Below are positions 1-12,128 of a DNA stretch of 64,000 nucleotides, one piece after another. The DNA comes from Haliclona indistincta (Eukaryota > Porifera > Demospongiae > Haplosclerida > Chalinidae): assembly GCA_964017065.1 (NCBI GenBank), contig OZ024790.1:11598624-11662623 (forward strand), in the 5' to 3' direction. The translations under genes were made by a program, and so were the position numbers. The notes beneath the pieces were generated by a model, which was given only the letters and a program-made list of their open reading frames with translations, did not search any database and was not told where the DNA came from. Position 1 is the stretch's first letter; each line of letters opens with the position of its first letter.

Positions 1-3000
1 GCTTACTTCTGATGGCGGAGTGTATACATGCACACAGAATGGGTCTTCTCCAGTATTTGACTTGAGAAGTGAGCAATACAATAAAACTCTTTAGCAAGCA
101 TGCAGGCATGCTATGGTAGCAACATGTTTAATCAATCCTTTTTTCTTAGTAATGTTGCCAAGTAGCAGTTACAGTGTATCTGTCAGTATCAATCAATCAA
201 CTCTGAATGGGATATTGTATGAAGCCACACCTGTGGACATCATCTGTGACGTAACAGTGAATAAAAGTTTGGTCGACACACCACTGAACATTGGAATAAA
301 TTGGTTGTTTGAACAAAACCTCATAATTTCTGGAGATGATTATGATATTAATGGTAGCACTCTCCGTATCAAGCAGCTTAACAGATCTCGGGACAATATC
401 ACCTGCCTAGTCAATCTGACATTCTCTTCACCATTTGTATTCAATGCTTCTGCTCTTGCGGCAATAGAGTTGCCTGTGGAAGGTATGAATACAAACATCA
501 TGTCTAAAATGTACAATTATATTCCTCTTATTATAGCACTCAACAGTAGCCTACTTGTTCCTACTCTCTTTTCTACTGACTCTATCAAACTAGCTGGAGA
601 GGATCATTTTGGAGTTTCCTGCTTTCTCCAGGATGGAGTGATTGAAAAACTGGCTGAAGCAACAGTGATGATGACTATAGAAAATTCACAAGGTGAAGTA
701 CTAGTTTCAAGGCAGGGCCGTTTTGGATATGCTGTACTGTTTTTCGATCCTGTGAGAACTTCAGAAGCAGGGGAGTACTCATGCAACTCAACAACAGTAA
801 CTCCAGTTGGTTCATTTTCAGCTACTGCTATACTCGAAGAGGAATTAGTACTGTTAGAAGTAAGGGCATTCCTTTATGCAGTTGCTATGCTTAACTTGTA
901 TTAGTTCCTTCTCCTCAGGTCAGCCTCAATGCTACCACTCCTGTGAGTGAAGGCTCTTCTGTCAACCTGACCTGCACGGCTACACTGAACACCACTGTAG
1001 TAAACACTGCTGTAACAGCATCTATTGTATGGACTGGTCCTAGTGGAGACCAGTTTATTAGTAACTTATCTCGTGTCTCCATCATTAACATGCTACAATC
1101 TCCACCTTATCAGAGTGTGATAGTGTTTGCTCCAATACATGACCAGGAAATTGGACAATATCACTGCAATGTGACTATAGAACAGGCTAGTGGAACTACA
1201 CAAATATTGCCAGCAGAAAGCAGTGCCAACATAGACCTCACCATGACTGTGACAGGTGAGTTACCCTTTTAATGCTCAATACTATTTTTGTTCTGTACTA
1301 TAGCGGCTGCTCCTACATTAAATCTGAGAACTCTTTACACTGGAAACATGTCTCTTGGGTCATTCTTTAGACTTGAATGTGAAGTAGAGCCGATTAATTC
1401 AGCAATTCAGCAAGACATATTTTGGATGAAAAGAGCTTATTCGACTGAGTACAACAACTGTTCTACTATCATCGGAGCAACATACACCAGTAATGATCAT
1501 AAAATTACTCTGACATTCAATTCACTCATCCGATTCGATGCAGCAGATTACACTTGCACTGCCACTGCTACACTGTCTGACAACAGTGTGCTCATGAATT
1601 CTAGCACAGTGGTAGTTGATCTCGGTGAAGGTAAGCACTAGCTCTGCTGTGCAGTTGCTGTGACTGATATCTTTTTCATTTTTGCAGCATTTTCTCCTCC
1701 ACTTACTCCGGTTTTCATCAATTTTACAAGAGTTACAAGAACATCTGTAACCATTTTTATTAGAATTTCCATGATAGTTTACAACAGAGAGACCTATCGA
1801 ATTTATTACCAAGGAGTCGATAGATCTGCACAATTGATTTCTGCGATTAGCAGTTCTAACCTTTCTCTCACTAATGCTACAATCGCTTTCAATATAATTG
1901 GACTAGAAGAAATGCTGTTGTACACATTCAACGTGTCTGCATCAAATTGCTTTGGAAGAACAGCTATTGATGAAATTTTGACTTTTAATACTTACTTTCA
2001 AGGTGAATATTTCTATAAAAATTTCGAATTTTATTATCTTTCATTTTCTAGGTCCTATGAATTGTACAAGCCCTACTGTCACAACACGTTATGTCATGTT
2101 AGGGTGGTCGTCACCTCCTTCTCCGTATTCAATGGAAACGTTAAAATACCTGCTGAATTGTCAAATTATGGATAGCAGTATTTCCCTTGAGACTCTTAAC
2201 ACCACTGCCAACATCACTTTTGATAATAACATTGTACTAGACAGAAACTACACGTGCTCTCTGAGAGCACAAACAACTACTGGCACCATTGTCACCAGCA
2301 GTCCTACTGAATGTTTATTTAGACTAAATAGTAAGTAAGTATAATAATTATACCCATATAAACTTTTGAAATTTGAACTTCACCCATTACTCACAGCACC
2401 GAGTGATGCTCCTCAAAATGTCAAATCCATAAGCAGTATGACATCCGTCATATTGCAATGGCAGCCACCAGCACAACCCAATGGCACTGTCATTGCATAC
2501 AGGATCACAGCACAGCAAACAGTGATTGTTAACAGCTCAATCACAAGCTACACATTTTGTGGTCTTCAACCTGGTCAGCGAGTAAGCTACACCATCAGTG
2601 CCAGCACTGAGGCTGGTGAGGGATCAACTGTGAATACAATAGCAACAACACAAGAAAAAGGTGAGTTTGCAACAATATTTTAATCGATGTAAAATAAACT
2701 GCAATTATTAGCAGCATTTTCTGGTGTTGGTCAGCTGCGAAAAGTAGGTAGCGAAGAAAACAGTCTTAACATCACATGGAGTCCACCAGCCACACCTCAT
2801 GGGTTCATTAATCAGTACATTGTTATAGTTGTGAACAATGATACTGAAGTGAGACCAGCTCAACACAGTGAGACCATGACAACATCATCTTATTATCATA
2901 TCACTGGGTCAGATATCAGTGAGCTATATATATGTGGTAAAATGAGTACTATTGTGTTCTCTGCAGTATTCGGTGTTCCATACTACATCACTGTTATTCC

Positions 3001-4325
3001 AATGGATGATTGCAATACCACTGGAGACCCTACAAGCACTGTGACCTTCATTAGACAACTCAGTCAGTTGATGCTCAGTCATGCATGGTTCTTGCATTTT
3101 CTTTGTATACAGGTCCTACAGTTGTTGTGATGTTCACTGCTGATCGTTCAAGTGATGGTACTGTGGACGTCATTGTTAGTTGGCAGCCAGTGACCCTGGA
3201 GCAAGCTCGTGGGTTCTTTGTATATCGAGTGATCATCACACCAGTTGTCACTAGTAACAAGAGACAGTCAGTAATCATGAGAACTGTATCTCGTAATGAG
3301 ACTAGTGTCGCTGTAAGTGGACTTGTCTCTAGTATAGAGTACACAGTCAATGTGATAGTAGTCAATGAGGATAATATGGCACTAGTAGGACCCACTGGAT
3401 CACCAATAACAGTGTCTGTCGTCCCTTCGTTTGTTAGTGACGATGTCGCTTACGCCGGTGAGTTTTGAGGTGGATAATTTAAGACTATAAGGATTTTGAA
3501 ATTTCACTGCAGCCATTGCTCAATTTTTTAGTACAACTACAATAGCTGGAGTGCTAGTCTTGATTTATCTTCTAGCTGTTTGTGTTGCACCAGTATCTGT
3601 GGTTGCATTGATAAGAAGAAGAAGGTCAAGAAAGAATGGGTAAATAATCTATATAGCTCTGGCTCATTATGTTTTGCTGTTATCACATAGTCTATCTCCT
3701 ACCTATGAAACACCAACTGTTATCGACAATAATGTGGTTCTGGAAGAACAGTGAGTGTACTGGTTTGCTTGCTCTCTTATTAGTTGTGCTGCTTCATGAC
3801 CTATAGCTACACTGGTTTATTTAATTTTCTTGCAGTTCACCACCAGTTTATGAATCACTAAATGATGCTATCGCTAATAGACCAAGCATACCAGAGGAAA
3901 CCTTGTAAGTGTGAAACATAACAATGCATTATCTGTTGTATATGCATGTATACAGAGAAAATGAGATAATAGAAATGAACGTGTGTGCTGCCTATGGTGT
4001 AGCTACTAGCATTGACAACAGGTATGTCAGTTAGATATAGTGTATTAGCTACTAGCTGATCTCATGCAGCAATGAGAATCACTTGGATTGCCTGTCCCAC
4101 AGTGAGGAAGAGATGGAGATGAGTGAGCACCAAACCACTTCTCAACCACAGCCTCTCGAAACTGACGGCTGTTTGACTAGTGATGGCAATGATCAAACAG
4201 CGAGTGGACCAACTCGAGAAGAATCAAGCTTTAAATATAGCTATGTGACTGTGGTACGAAATCCGATCCAACCAGTCCAAGCCACAAACACACAAATCAC
4301 TGATGATGATCCAGCATACATTTAG
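1..4325 (+). CDS. Ig/FN3 single-pass receptor (5' end outside window)
   Basis: Three-prime part of a cell-surface receptor. Predicted exons: <1-68, 150-482, 537-859, 919-1255, 1304-1630, 1688-2002, 2052-2330, 2397-2660, 2715-2918, 2967-3062, 3113-3457, 3513-3639, 3691-3750, 3836-3904, 3956-4021, 4070-4325. The frame stays open across all junctions. The first five exons each look like an Ig domain (for example Y-T-C and Y-H-C before the domain end). Exons from 1688 to 3457 give about five FN3 domains with W-x-PP and SYTISASTEAGEG-type strands. Exon 3513-3639 encodes one membrane helix followed by a basic stop (RRRRSRK). The cytoplasmic exons contain tyrosine motifs (SPPVYESL, CAAYGV) and end DDDPAYI. 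The likely role is adhesion or signalling at the plasma membrane; the ligand is unknown. The architecture resembles DSCAM, neogenin or RPTP ectodomains, but I claim no orthology. The tail is a diverged version of the cassette in the next gene. Confidence 0.85.
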
Positions 4326-4927
4326 CTAGAGCACCGTTACACTGCTTTGTTTTATTATGCACTATAATAGCTGCAGTTAATTTTGTCTATGCTATAATTA
4401 TTGTATTGTTATCTCACATTACACATGAAAATGAATGATATAGTTCATAATCTAAGGACTCAGTTCAAATCATGCGGTTTCCACTAGCAACTGTATACCA
4501 GGTATGACTTGATCAATAACACACATGATGCAGCATCACGTATGGTACCAAATTGTACTGACGGGCTATGGTCTGCTGTACATATAATGTTGGACTCAGA
4601 TCACCATATTGTAGCTATTTAAGCTCTAGAGTGTCTGCACTATGAATTTCATGATAAACCTGTCAATGGACCTTATCCTTGAATTATGTGGATATTGAAT
4701 GAGTCTTGCATGCTACATGGTATATATGAGTTCATGCATGTACAAAAATTTGTTTTACTGTTGACATAAATGGTTCTAAAGGACATGCTAATAACTGACT
4801 TCTAAGATGTATGTAGTGACACAATTTATCTTCATGTATGTGTACAACATGTAGTGGTACATATAGTCTTGTCTCAATGTACTTATAGGGCTGCCTGATT
4901 ACAAATTACTTACAAGTTGTATACGAT
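4326..4927. other. Intergenic, no gene seen
   Basis: About 600 bases between two receptor genes in the same orientation. It should hold the 3' UTR of the first and the promoter of the second. I see no convincing ORF, repeat or RNA gene. Confidence 0.5.
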
Positions 4928-7828
4928 ATGGCAGCACACAACATAGCTATGACTGCTGCTGGTTGGAAGATGCTTCTGATTTTTTCTGGACTACTTGGTG
5001 GAGGTAGGCAAGTTTGATATCCGTGACTGTATGCAACACAGCAATCCTCTGTAGCTAAAGCAGAGAGATGTAGTGCTGCTCATCCAGTTGATACGAGCAA
5101 TGTGGATAGCAGATATGTCTTCTCAATCTCCTCTGGTCGTGCATTGGTCATTTCCTACCAGACCATTCCCTGCAATGGTGAAATAGCTACATGGTCTGCA
5201 TCTGTGAAGGGAAAATTTAGACTAAGCTTCCTGGTCTGGGAGCAAAACACCACCTCAATATACAATTTGGTTGGACGGAATGATTTTATAGTCAACAGCA
5301 GTGATGAAATGACTACTGTAATGGATTTTGAACCACTCCCAACTGATAGAATTGCAGTAAAAGCTGGTCAAGTTGTTGGACTATTTTCTATAGTAGAAGG
5401 AACAGAAGCCGGTGTGACATTTGTCTTGGTATCTGTAACAGCTAATGGAATGCCCCAGAACGTTACTTACTCAGAACGTATCTTAGATGTGACCTCTATC
5501 AATATTTCCTCAAGTTCAACGACTACTGTTCCAAACATTAGACCATTGATTTCGGCAACAATAGAAGGTAAGAACGGATTATCATAGTTATCATGCACTT
5601 AAACAATGCTACAGCAAATTCTCGTCCATATATTCCGGTTGTGATCAATGTCACAAAATTAACCTCCACAAACTCAGCTGTCAGCATATTCATCAGAATC
5701 GCCAGAATAGCCGTCACTAGAGAAAGCTATTTCGTCACATACAAAGGAGTGGAAAGAGATGTGCAGGAGAGACAGACTACATCCATCACTGGTCCATTGA
5801 ATATTACAAGCTTAAACTCCACATATTCATTCAATATTACTGGATTGGAAGAAGGCACAACTTACTCATTTTCAGTAACAGCAGTCAATAGTGATGGAAA
5901 CACAACCAGTGGTGTAATGAACTTCACTACTGATCTTCAAGGTATGTGGAATATTTAGAGCAGGAAAAAATAATGGGCACTTTCTCGCTATTATAATTAT
6001 AAAGGACCCGTTAATTGTTCCAGTATCAATGTTTTATCACGTCAAGTTACACTAGAATGGTCTCCTCCGTCTTCTTTGTCAGAAACATTCAGATATAATC
6101 TAACTTGTAATCGTGTCATCACTACTGTCACTCTTAACACCACTGTCACTATCACTACTATACCGTACACAAACTACACCTGCACTTTGACAGCACAGAC
6201 CACAGTTGGCACCATTATTATCAGCACTCCTACAACATGTAACTTCGAGTCTTCACAAGACAGTGAGCTGTACATTTGTCAACTTATAAAACTCAATATT
6301 TCTCTTTTCATGCAGTCCCAGATGGTCCTCCTCAAAATTTTCGTATCGTGACCAGTATGACATCTGTTATACTGCAATGGCAGCCACCAGCACAACCCAA
6401 TGGTATCATCACTGCATACAAGATCACAGCAATGAACACTCTGTTTGTTATAATTAAAAGCTCAATCACAAGCTATAAATTTTGTGGTCTTCAACCCAAT
6501 GAGCTAGTGAGCTACACCATCAGTGCCATCACTGTGGCTGGTGAGGGACCTACAACTGTGGTTTTCATAGCAAGAACACAAAATGAAAGTTAGTTTGCTG
6601 CAAGAATAATTATTGATGGGTTCTGTTTTTTTCCGCAGTGTTTTCAGGTGTTGACCAACTAAGGATACTAGGTAATGAGCAGGAACACCCTCTTAACATC
6701 ACATGGAGTCCACCAGTCACACCTCATGGCTTCCTCATCACTAAGTACAATGTTATAGCTAGCAATGAAAACGGTTCAACTTACCTCAACGAGACCACTA
6801 CAGCAACATATTATATCATCAATTTGAATCTTGGTGAGTTAGCACAATAATGCTGATGCAACTAGAACTATATACCCCACAGTATTTGATGAGCAATACA
6901 ACGTCACTGTTATTCCACTGGATGATTGTAATACTTATGGAGATCCTGCGAGCATCAAGATCATGGTTTCGAATAGACAGCAATCGAGTAGGAGAATTAA
7001 TACTAATCTACAATACTTTCTTATTGTTTGTATTCAGCATTTATTCTCTTACTGATTGGAGCAGTATCAGGTTGTGTTGCTCTAGGATTGCTTGTGATTA
7101 TTAGTGTTTTTGTTGCACTGGGAATAAGAAGAAGCTCAAGATCAGTAAAAAAGACACAGTAAGCAATCTCCTAGCCCATGAATATCATGATGTACATATT
7201 GCAGCTCGCAAGTACCACCGGTCACCAATAGAACGGTTCTGCATAGTATACAAAATGGGCAAGAGCCAAGACAGAATTTGTAAGTATGCATGCTTGTACA
7301 CAGTTCAGCCATAACAATAATAATGCTTTTTTAATAAGTGGAGATGATATGGTGACAACTGAATGTGCTGCTTACGATGACAGGTACCATTGGTTACTAT
7401 ATACACCAAGTTCACTAGCTTGTGAAATGCACTGTTTGCTTGCAGCCCACCCTCAGCTGTTTATGAATCAGTGAATGAGGCTCTTACTAGCAGTCAAGGG
7501 TCACCAGTGTAAGTGATTTTGTTCCACTCATTCACAAAATTTGTTGTTATTTTCCTGTACAGAGACAATGGAATAGAGATGATTCAATGTCCTGCTTATG
7601 TTGCTAACTATATAGACAACAGGTAATGTATTCATTTGACTTGCAGCTCAAGGCATCATCGTAACAATTTTGATTTCATGCAGTGCTGAGATCGATATGA
7701 CTACCTGTGTTGCCTATCAGACTACAGCAAGTATGGCCACTACTGTACGATTGGAGAGCATGGACTCATCTCAAGCAGACAGACTCACACAACAAACCAC
7801 TAATGATGGCGAACCTTTGTACATCTAG
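4928..7828 (+). CDS. FN3 single-pass receptor with shared YES-type tail
   Basis: Complete gene with thirteen predicted exons: 4928-5003, 5064-5567, 5615-5941, 6005-6262, 6316-6588, 6639-6833, 6883-6987, 7038-7158, 7205-7279, 7339-7383, 7446-7508, 7563-7622, 7684-7828. They sum to 2247 bases, 748 residues plus stop. Exon 1 is a signal peptide (starts MAAHNIAMTAAGWKMLL). Exon 2 is a module of about 165 residues that I do not recognise and that replaces the Ig domains of the upstream gene. The next five exons carry four FN3 domains, closely matching those of the gene at 1-4325 (for example LQWQPPAQPNG, FCGLQP, SYTISA). Exon 7038-7158 is the membrane helix. The last three exons are the cytoplasmic cassette (PPSAVYESV, CPAYVAN, CVAYQTTA, C-terminal PLYI), almost identical in DNA to the tail exons behind the adhesion GPCR. 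The two receptors are tandem neighbours, suggesting local duplication. Confidence 0.85.
7446..7828 (+). other. Cytoplasmic tail cassette, copy 1
   Basis: Exons 7446-7508, 7563-7622 and 7684-7828. The cassette is entered in phase 2, and its introns and 3' UTR also match the copies at 26607-26990 and 33466-33848. Similarity begins only some tens of bases before the first cassette exon, inside the intron, as expected for intron-mediated exon shuffling. Conserved tyrosines are VYESV, CPAY, CVAY and PLYI at the C-terminus, the last fitting a class II PDZ ligand (hydrophobic at 0 and -2). Confidence 0.8.
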
Positions 7829-8217
7829 CTATCATGTGTGACTATTAGTGCTAGTATTATTAGCGGGTAAAGAATTTAGTGTTGACATCACAATTGCTAC
7901 ACCCAAAATTGTATTGCACCGTTTGGAGATTTTCTAAATTTGCCGAATCTGCCGGCTTCTCAATTTATAATTGCTCATGTACTCATCATTAGATTAATTT
8001 TTTGTTAATAATTTGGCAGTGCCAATACTATGGTTGCTATGGTTACCGCTGTGATTCAAGGTATTTTGAAATTCGCATATGTGTCTATATAAAAATTAAT
8101 GTTATCAACATGAAAAAATGTCATAAATCAGATAATAAATTTTCGAGCATCTTAACTGTAAAAAGACATAATAACTAAAAAAAGATTAGTATTATACAAA
8201 AATAACTTTAAAATGGA

Positions 8218-8520
8218 CTAATTGTTCACTGTCACTTCAAGCATTCCCTCATTTGTGATGGAGTAGCTGCAAAAGAAAATAATTATAACATCAATCAGTT
8301 GATAGTTGTTAAAAAATGACAATTATTTTGAAGGGTACACAAACAACTGCTACGGCAGGCTCGTAAAAGGTTGATGGTTTTTTGTGGGAACAATTATCAA
8401 GCCTTTTATGATCACCTAACTGAATCTGGCGACATCTCAAGTGACTGATAATGGCTGGCTTTATCTTAGCGTTTCCTTTGCTGTGACGTCCTCGGCCAGT
8501 AATGACATAGACACAGGGGC
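8218..8520 (-). pseudogene. Orphan last two exons of an N4BP2-like Smr domain
   Basis: On the minus strand, 8421-8520 and 8218-8266 match the two terminal exons of the N4BP2-like gene (compare 34401-34500 and 34238-34286). Exon 8421-8520 encodes the Smr core (CVYVITGRGRHSKGNAKIKP) and 8218-8266 the end (SITNEGMLEVTVNN-like, stop). No upstream N4BP2 exons are present, so it cannot make a protein alone. Similarity continues through the purine-rich intron to about 8634 and then stops at a foldback element. It lies tail-to-tail with the receptor tail cassette exactly as in the two large copies, so the two pieces moved as one segment. Confidence 0.85.
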
Positions 8521-8639
8521 CTGGAAGGTAGGGGGAGGAGAGAGGGAGGACTGAGGAGGAGAGAGGGAGAGAGAGAGGGAGGGAGAGAGGGAGGAGAGAG
8601 AGAGGGGAGAGATTATAATCAAGTTTTGTGCAAATCTGT

Positions 8640-8884
8640 GTAAAATAACAAGAAACAAGCATGGAATGGTAACACGATTGACTTACTAACAGACCATAGA
8701 TCTCTACATCAGTGGCTGCTGTGGCCTATGGCCTGACTATAGCTAGTTCAGCAAGTTGCTGTTGACTGCTGACACCTGACTTGCATTCAGCTTGCCGGTG
8801 ACAAAATATTAATCTTATGTACAGCCACTGATCATAGCAAGTCAATCGTGTTACCATTTCATGCTTGTTCCTTGTTAGTTTACA
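8640..8884. mobile_element. Foldback element with about 45-bp inverted ends
   Basis: 8640-8687 and 8838-8884 are imperfect reverse complements (core ATGGTAACACGATTGACTT), and further inward CATCAGTGGCTG pairs with CAGCCACTGAT. There is no coding capacity. It abuts the breakpoint of the orphan N4BP2 segment. Confidence 0.7.
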
Positions 8885-9605
8885 TTGTGGACCAGTGGTA
8901 GATTTCACAACCCTACATACTTTTGATTTCGATAGAAATCTTTTTAATTTTCTTGTTTGTGAAATTGTGTCCTTTTTACTTTTTTAGTGAAGTGTATCAT
9001 GCACATACTGAGCCGTCTTTGTTTCCACCATTGGTTTAGTTTTCCTGTTGTTGATGGCTTTTCTTTATTATTAACAATTTTAAACTTGTAACTAAAATAT
9101 TTGTTATGCCGTACATATCAGCTCGACTACGCATGCATGCAGAACATACGAGCCCCGCCCACACTTGTTTGTACGGCGGTTATAATTATCTGGCTAGTCA
9201 GGCGTGACTAGCATACGAGCTTACCGTCCTTCGAAGACTCCAGACAAATATGTGTTCTCCGTTATCCATACGGCGCGGATCGAGATACTCAAGCTAGTGC
9301 TTGGTCACGTGCGCTAACCACTGCTTGGTCACGTGCGTATAGCGCAATCACAATAATGGCGTCTAACACTTACAGTAGCTGACAATGGATCACGATCGAG
9401 AAATCGCGGAATTTATATGGCCGTTTCGCTAAAACATATTTCGACAGGCACTTGCCAGGAGAATTTCACGACTGTTCGTGGGTGTTTTTGTCTCGGCACT
9501 GCTCGCGTAAAGGCACTAGGCGCGCTAAAGAAAGAAGAAGAAAACTGACGAAGATGACGAAACTCGATTTTCACTGTTTCGAGGTTCGTCACTTTAGTAG
9601 TTAGG
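8885..9605. other. Intergenic, no gene assigned
   Basis: AT-rich to 9120, then more CpG-rich from about 9150 to 9600. Short ORFs only. I see no convincing gene; a promoter is possible but unsupported. Confidence 0.4.
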
Positions 9606-11332
9606 TGGCTTAGCAAAATTGTGGGGACGAAGCGGATAAAAGCACCAAACTTTCAGGATATTATCTATAGGCCTTATGAAGTAGTTTTAAGATGGGAGCC
9701 AACAGATCTTTTCTATTTTACCAGAGAAATTAATAGTAGAAGTTTGACCACAATTAATGAATATTCATTGAAAATGTAAGTGAATACAATTAAAATGTTT
9801 TGAATGTCATTAAAACATACATGAACAAGTAGTGAATTTGATTAATTGTACATGTACATGAATTGTTAATAAACTTCCAATTAGACTTCTGACAGCTAAA
9901 TCTATGTTAGAATTCATTCAATGGCTTTATAATGCATGCCCTAGCCAGTGACAATAGATTTGGTAATCCAACTTGGACAGACTTGGTTAAATTCCAGCTC
10001 AATCATAGCAAGCGAGCACAAGAAAGACCTATACTGGGGAAGGATTGCACCGGCTGTAGCAGCTCAATACTCCCCTAGTATTACTACACTGATGAGGTTT
10101 GGTCATCTAACCTGCAGTAAGATGTCAGTGCAGTAAGTCTTTCTTGTGACTATTTTTGTCTATGGCATAGTTATGCTTGTTGCTATAGAGCTGTTTGTAA
10201 CAAAATGGAGAGATTGCTATCACCACAAAGTAGTGCCGGCCCAAGTTTAAAGTTAGTCTCTATTGATTAGTTTTATGACTATAACTATCCAGTTATTGAC
10301 CTTTGTCTGATACTAACAATTAGAATGGAATTGAAAGAGTTTCTGCATAGTACAACTTTATCTGCTGTTGTACTGCCCATATAGCTTTTACTCATACGTG
10401 CGTGTGGAGCTGTAACTAGTAATTCATTAGTTCTATATAACTTTGGAGCATGTTCACTCCAGGATTAGTACTGTGATTAAAATTAATTTCAATGTAATCA
10501 GTCTTCATGAAAGTTCAATATTATGTACAACTGCTTAGTTTTAAAGTCTACAAGCTCTACAAACAATCTCTCTTGCTTCTGCTTCTAAACTGAGACTATA
10601 CATAGACTTTCTAACTATAGCTCGCTAAGGTATGTCTCTCAGGTTCTATGTAAAGCGATTCTGTATGATAAGTACAAGTCCTTTAGATAAAGAACTACCT
10701 TGTGGTGATAGCAATCTCTCCATTATGTTACAAACAGCTCTATAATAACAAGCATAATTATGCCATAGACAAAAAGTCACAAGAAAGACTTACTGCACTG
10801 ACATCTTACTGCAGGTTAGATGACCAAACCTCATCAGTGTAGTAATACTAGGGGAGTATTGAGCTGCTACAGCCGGTGCAATCCTTCCCCAGTATAGGTC
10901 TTTCTTGTGCTCGCTTGCTATGATTGAGCTGGAATTTAACCAAGTCTGTCCAAGTTGGATTACCAAATCTATTGTCACTGGCTAGGGCATGCATTATAAA
11001 GCCATTGAATGAATTCTAACATAGATTTAGCTGTCAGAAGTCTAATTGGAAGTTTATTAACAATTCATGTACATGTACAATTAATCAAATTCACTACTTG
11101 TTCATGTATGTTTTAATGATATTCAAAACATTTTAATTGTATTCACTTACATTTTTCGATGAATATTCATTAATTGTGGTCAAACTTCTACTATTAATTT
11201 CTCTGGTAAAATAGAAAAGATCTGTTGGCTCCCATCTTAAAACTACTTCATAAGGCCTATAGATAATATCCTGAAAGTTTGGTGCTTTTATCCACTTCGT
11301 CCCCAAATCAGCAAATTTGGCTGTTAATATAA
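9606..11332. repeat. Large inverted repeat, arms about 630 bp, spacer about 465 bp
   Basis: Arm 9606-10232 is nearly the exact reverse complement of about 10698-11332, and both contain the identical 62-residue ORF (MTIDLVIQLGQ...) at 9948-10136 (+) and 10790-10978 (-). A second open frame in each arm reads KAPNFQDIIYRPYEVVLRWE. In another frame the first stretch reads GNPTWTDLVKFQLNHSK. I do not recognise either peptide. The near identity implies a recent inverted duplication, arm homogenisation by gene conversion, or a foldback element. Confidence 0.85.
10233..10697. other. Unique spacer of the large palindrome
   Basis: Spacer between the inverted arms. No ORF of note and no recognised sequence. 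Confidence 0.5.
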
Positions 11333-11337
11333 GCCAC

Positions 11338-12128
11338 CTCACTATAGTAACAGTTTCGAGCAATCTCCTTACTACTGTAAGATGGGGCAACGCTAGATAG
11401 CAGGCTAAGTGTCTTTGGACGTATAAAATTCATCACCAGGCGAAATATCAGCGTTTGAACGCTAATACATTGTATGTAGCCGCTATCTTGTTTTTTCCAT
11501 TCAACCCCTACAGGCTACATCTATGGTGGATTCTTCTTATCCCGTACTGTAATATTTTATGTGTTAGACGCCATTAATTTTTTTTCTCCTTTGTCGATAT
11601 CATATTAAGGCCGGGAAAAGTACAATAAAAATAAAACACATAAAAGGCAGTACTGTCCCGTACTGTAATATCGTATTGTTACTCGTGCGTGTTTTCATTC
11701 TGCAGTCGCCACTAAAAAACTAAAACTTTGCGGACAGATACAATGTAGCACATAGATAAAGTTCCAGTACGCCGCTGTTGTTTTTGTTGTAGTAGGTTCT
11801 TCCGCTGTCGAAAACCAAGAAATGTGTTCGGAATTACCCCGTCTTATCCCGATCAAGCTGTCGTGAGTAATTATTGTTATCAATTTTGGTGTACAAACAT
11901 GTGTACAAATATTGTTTTTCTGTATCACGTGACAATCTTATTATCTTGCACGTGTTCTGGTATAAATTATGTTCTCATTTCATTTTGAGATCTCCTGACC
12001 TCAAAGCATTGATGTAGTAGCATGATAATTATTGTCTGATAACGTGACCGATCACTGCCGGCTGCTGCTGCTGTCATAGCTACCTGACCGCTCGTGATCA
12101 GGGCTAGCTGATACTGCAGGACCAGATC
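11338..12128. other. Intergenic upstream of the adhesion GPCR
   Basis: No gene seen. The phrase CCGTACTGTAATAT occurs twice (about 11542 and 11659). The segment should contain the promoter of the GPCR gene, but no motif can be assigned. Confidence 0.4.

Noticed and set aside
9948..10978. Two identical 62-codon ORFs as protein genes
   Set aside because: They are in the arms of an inverted repeat, no splice model links them to a longer protein, and the family is not recognised.
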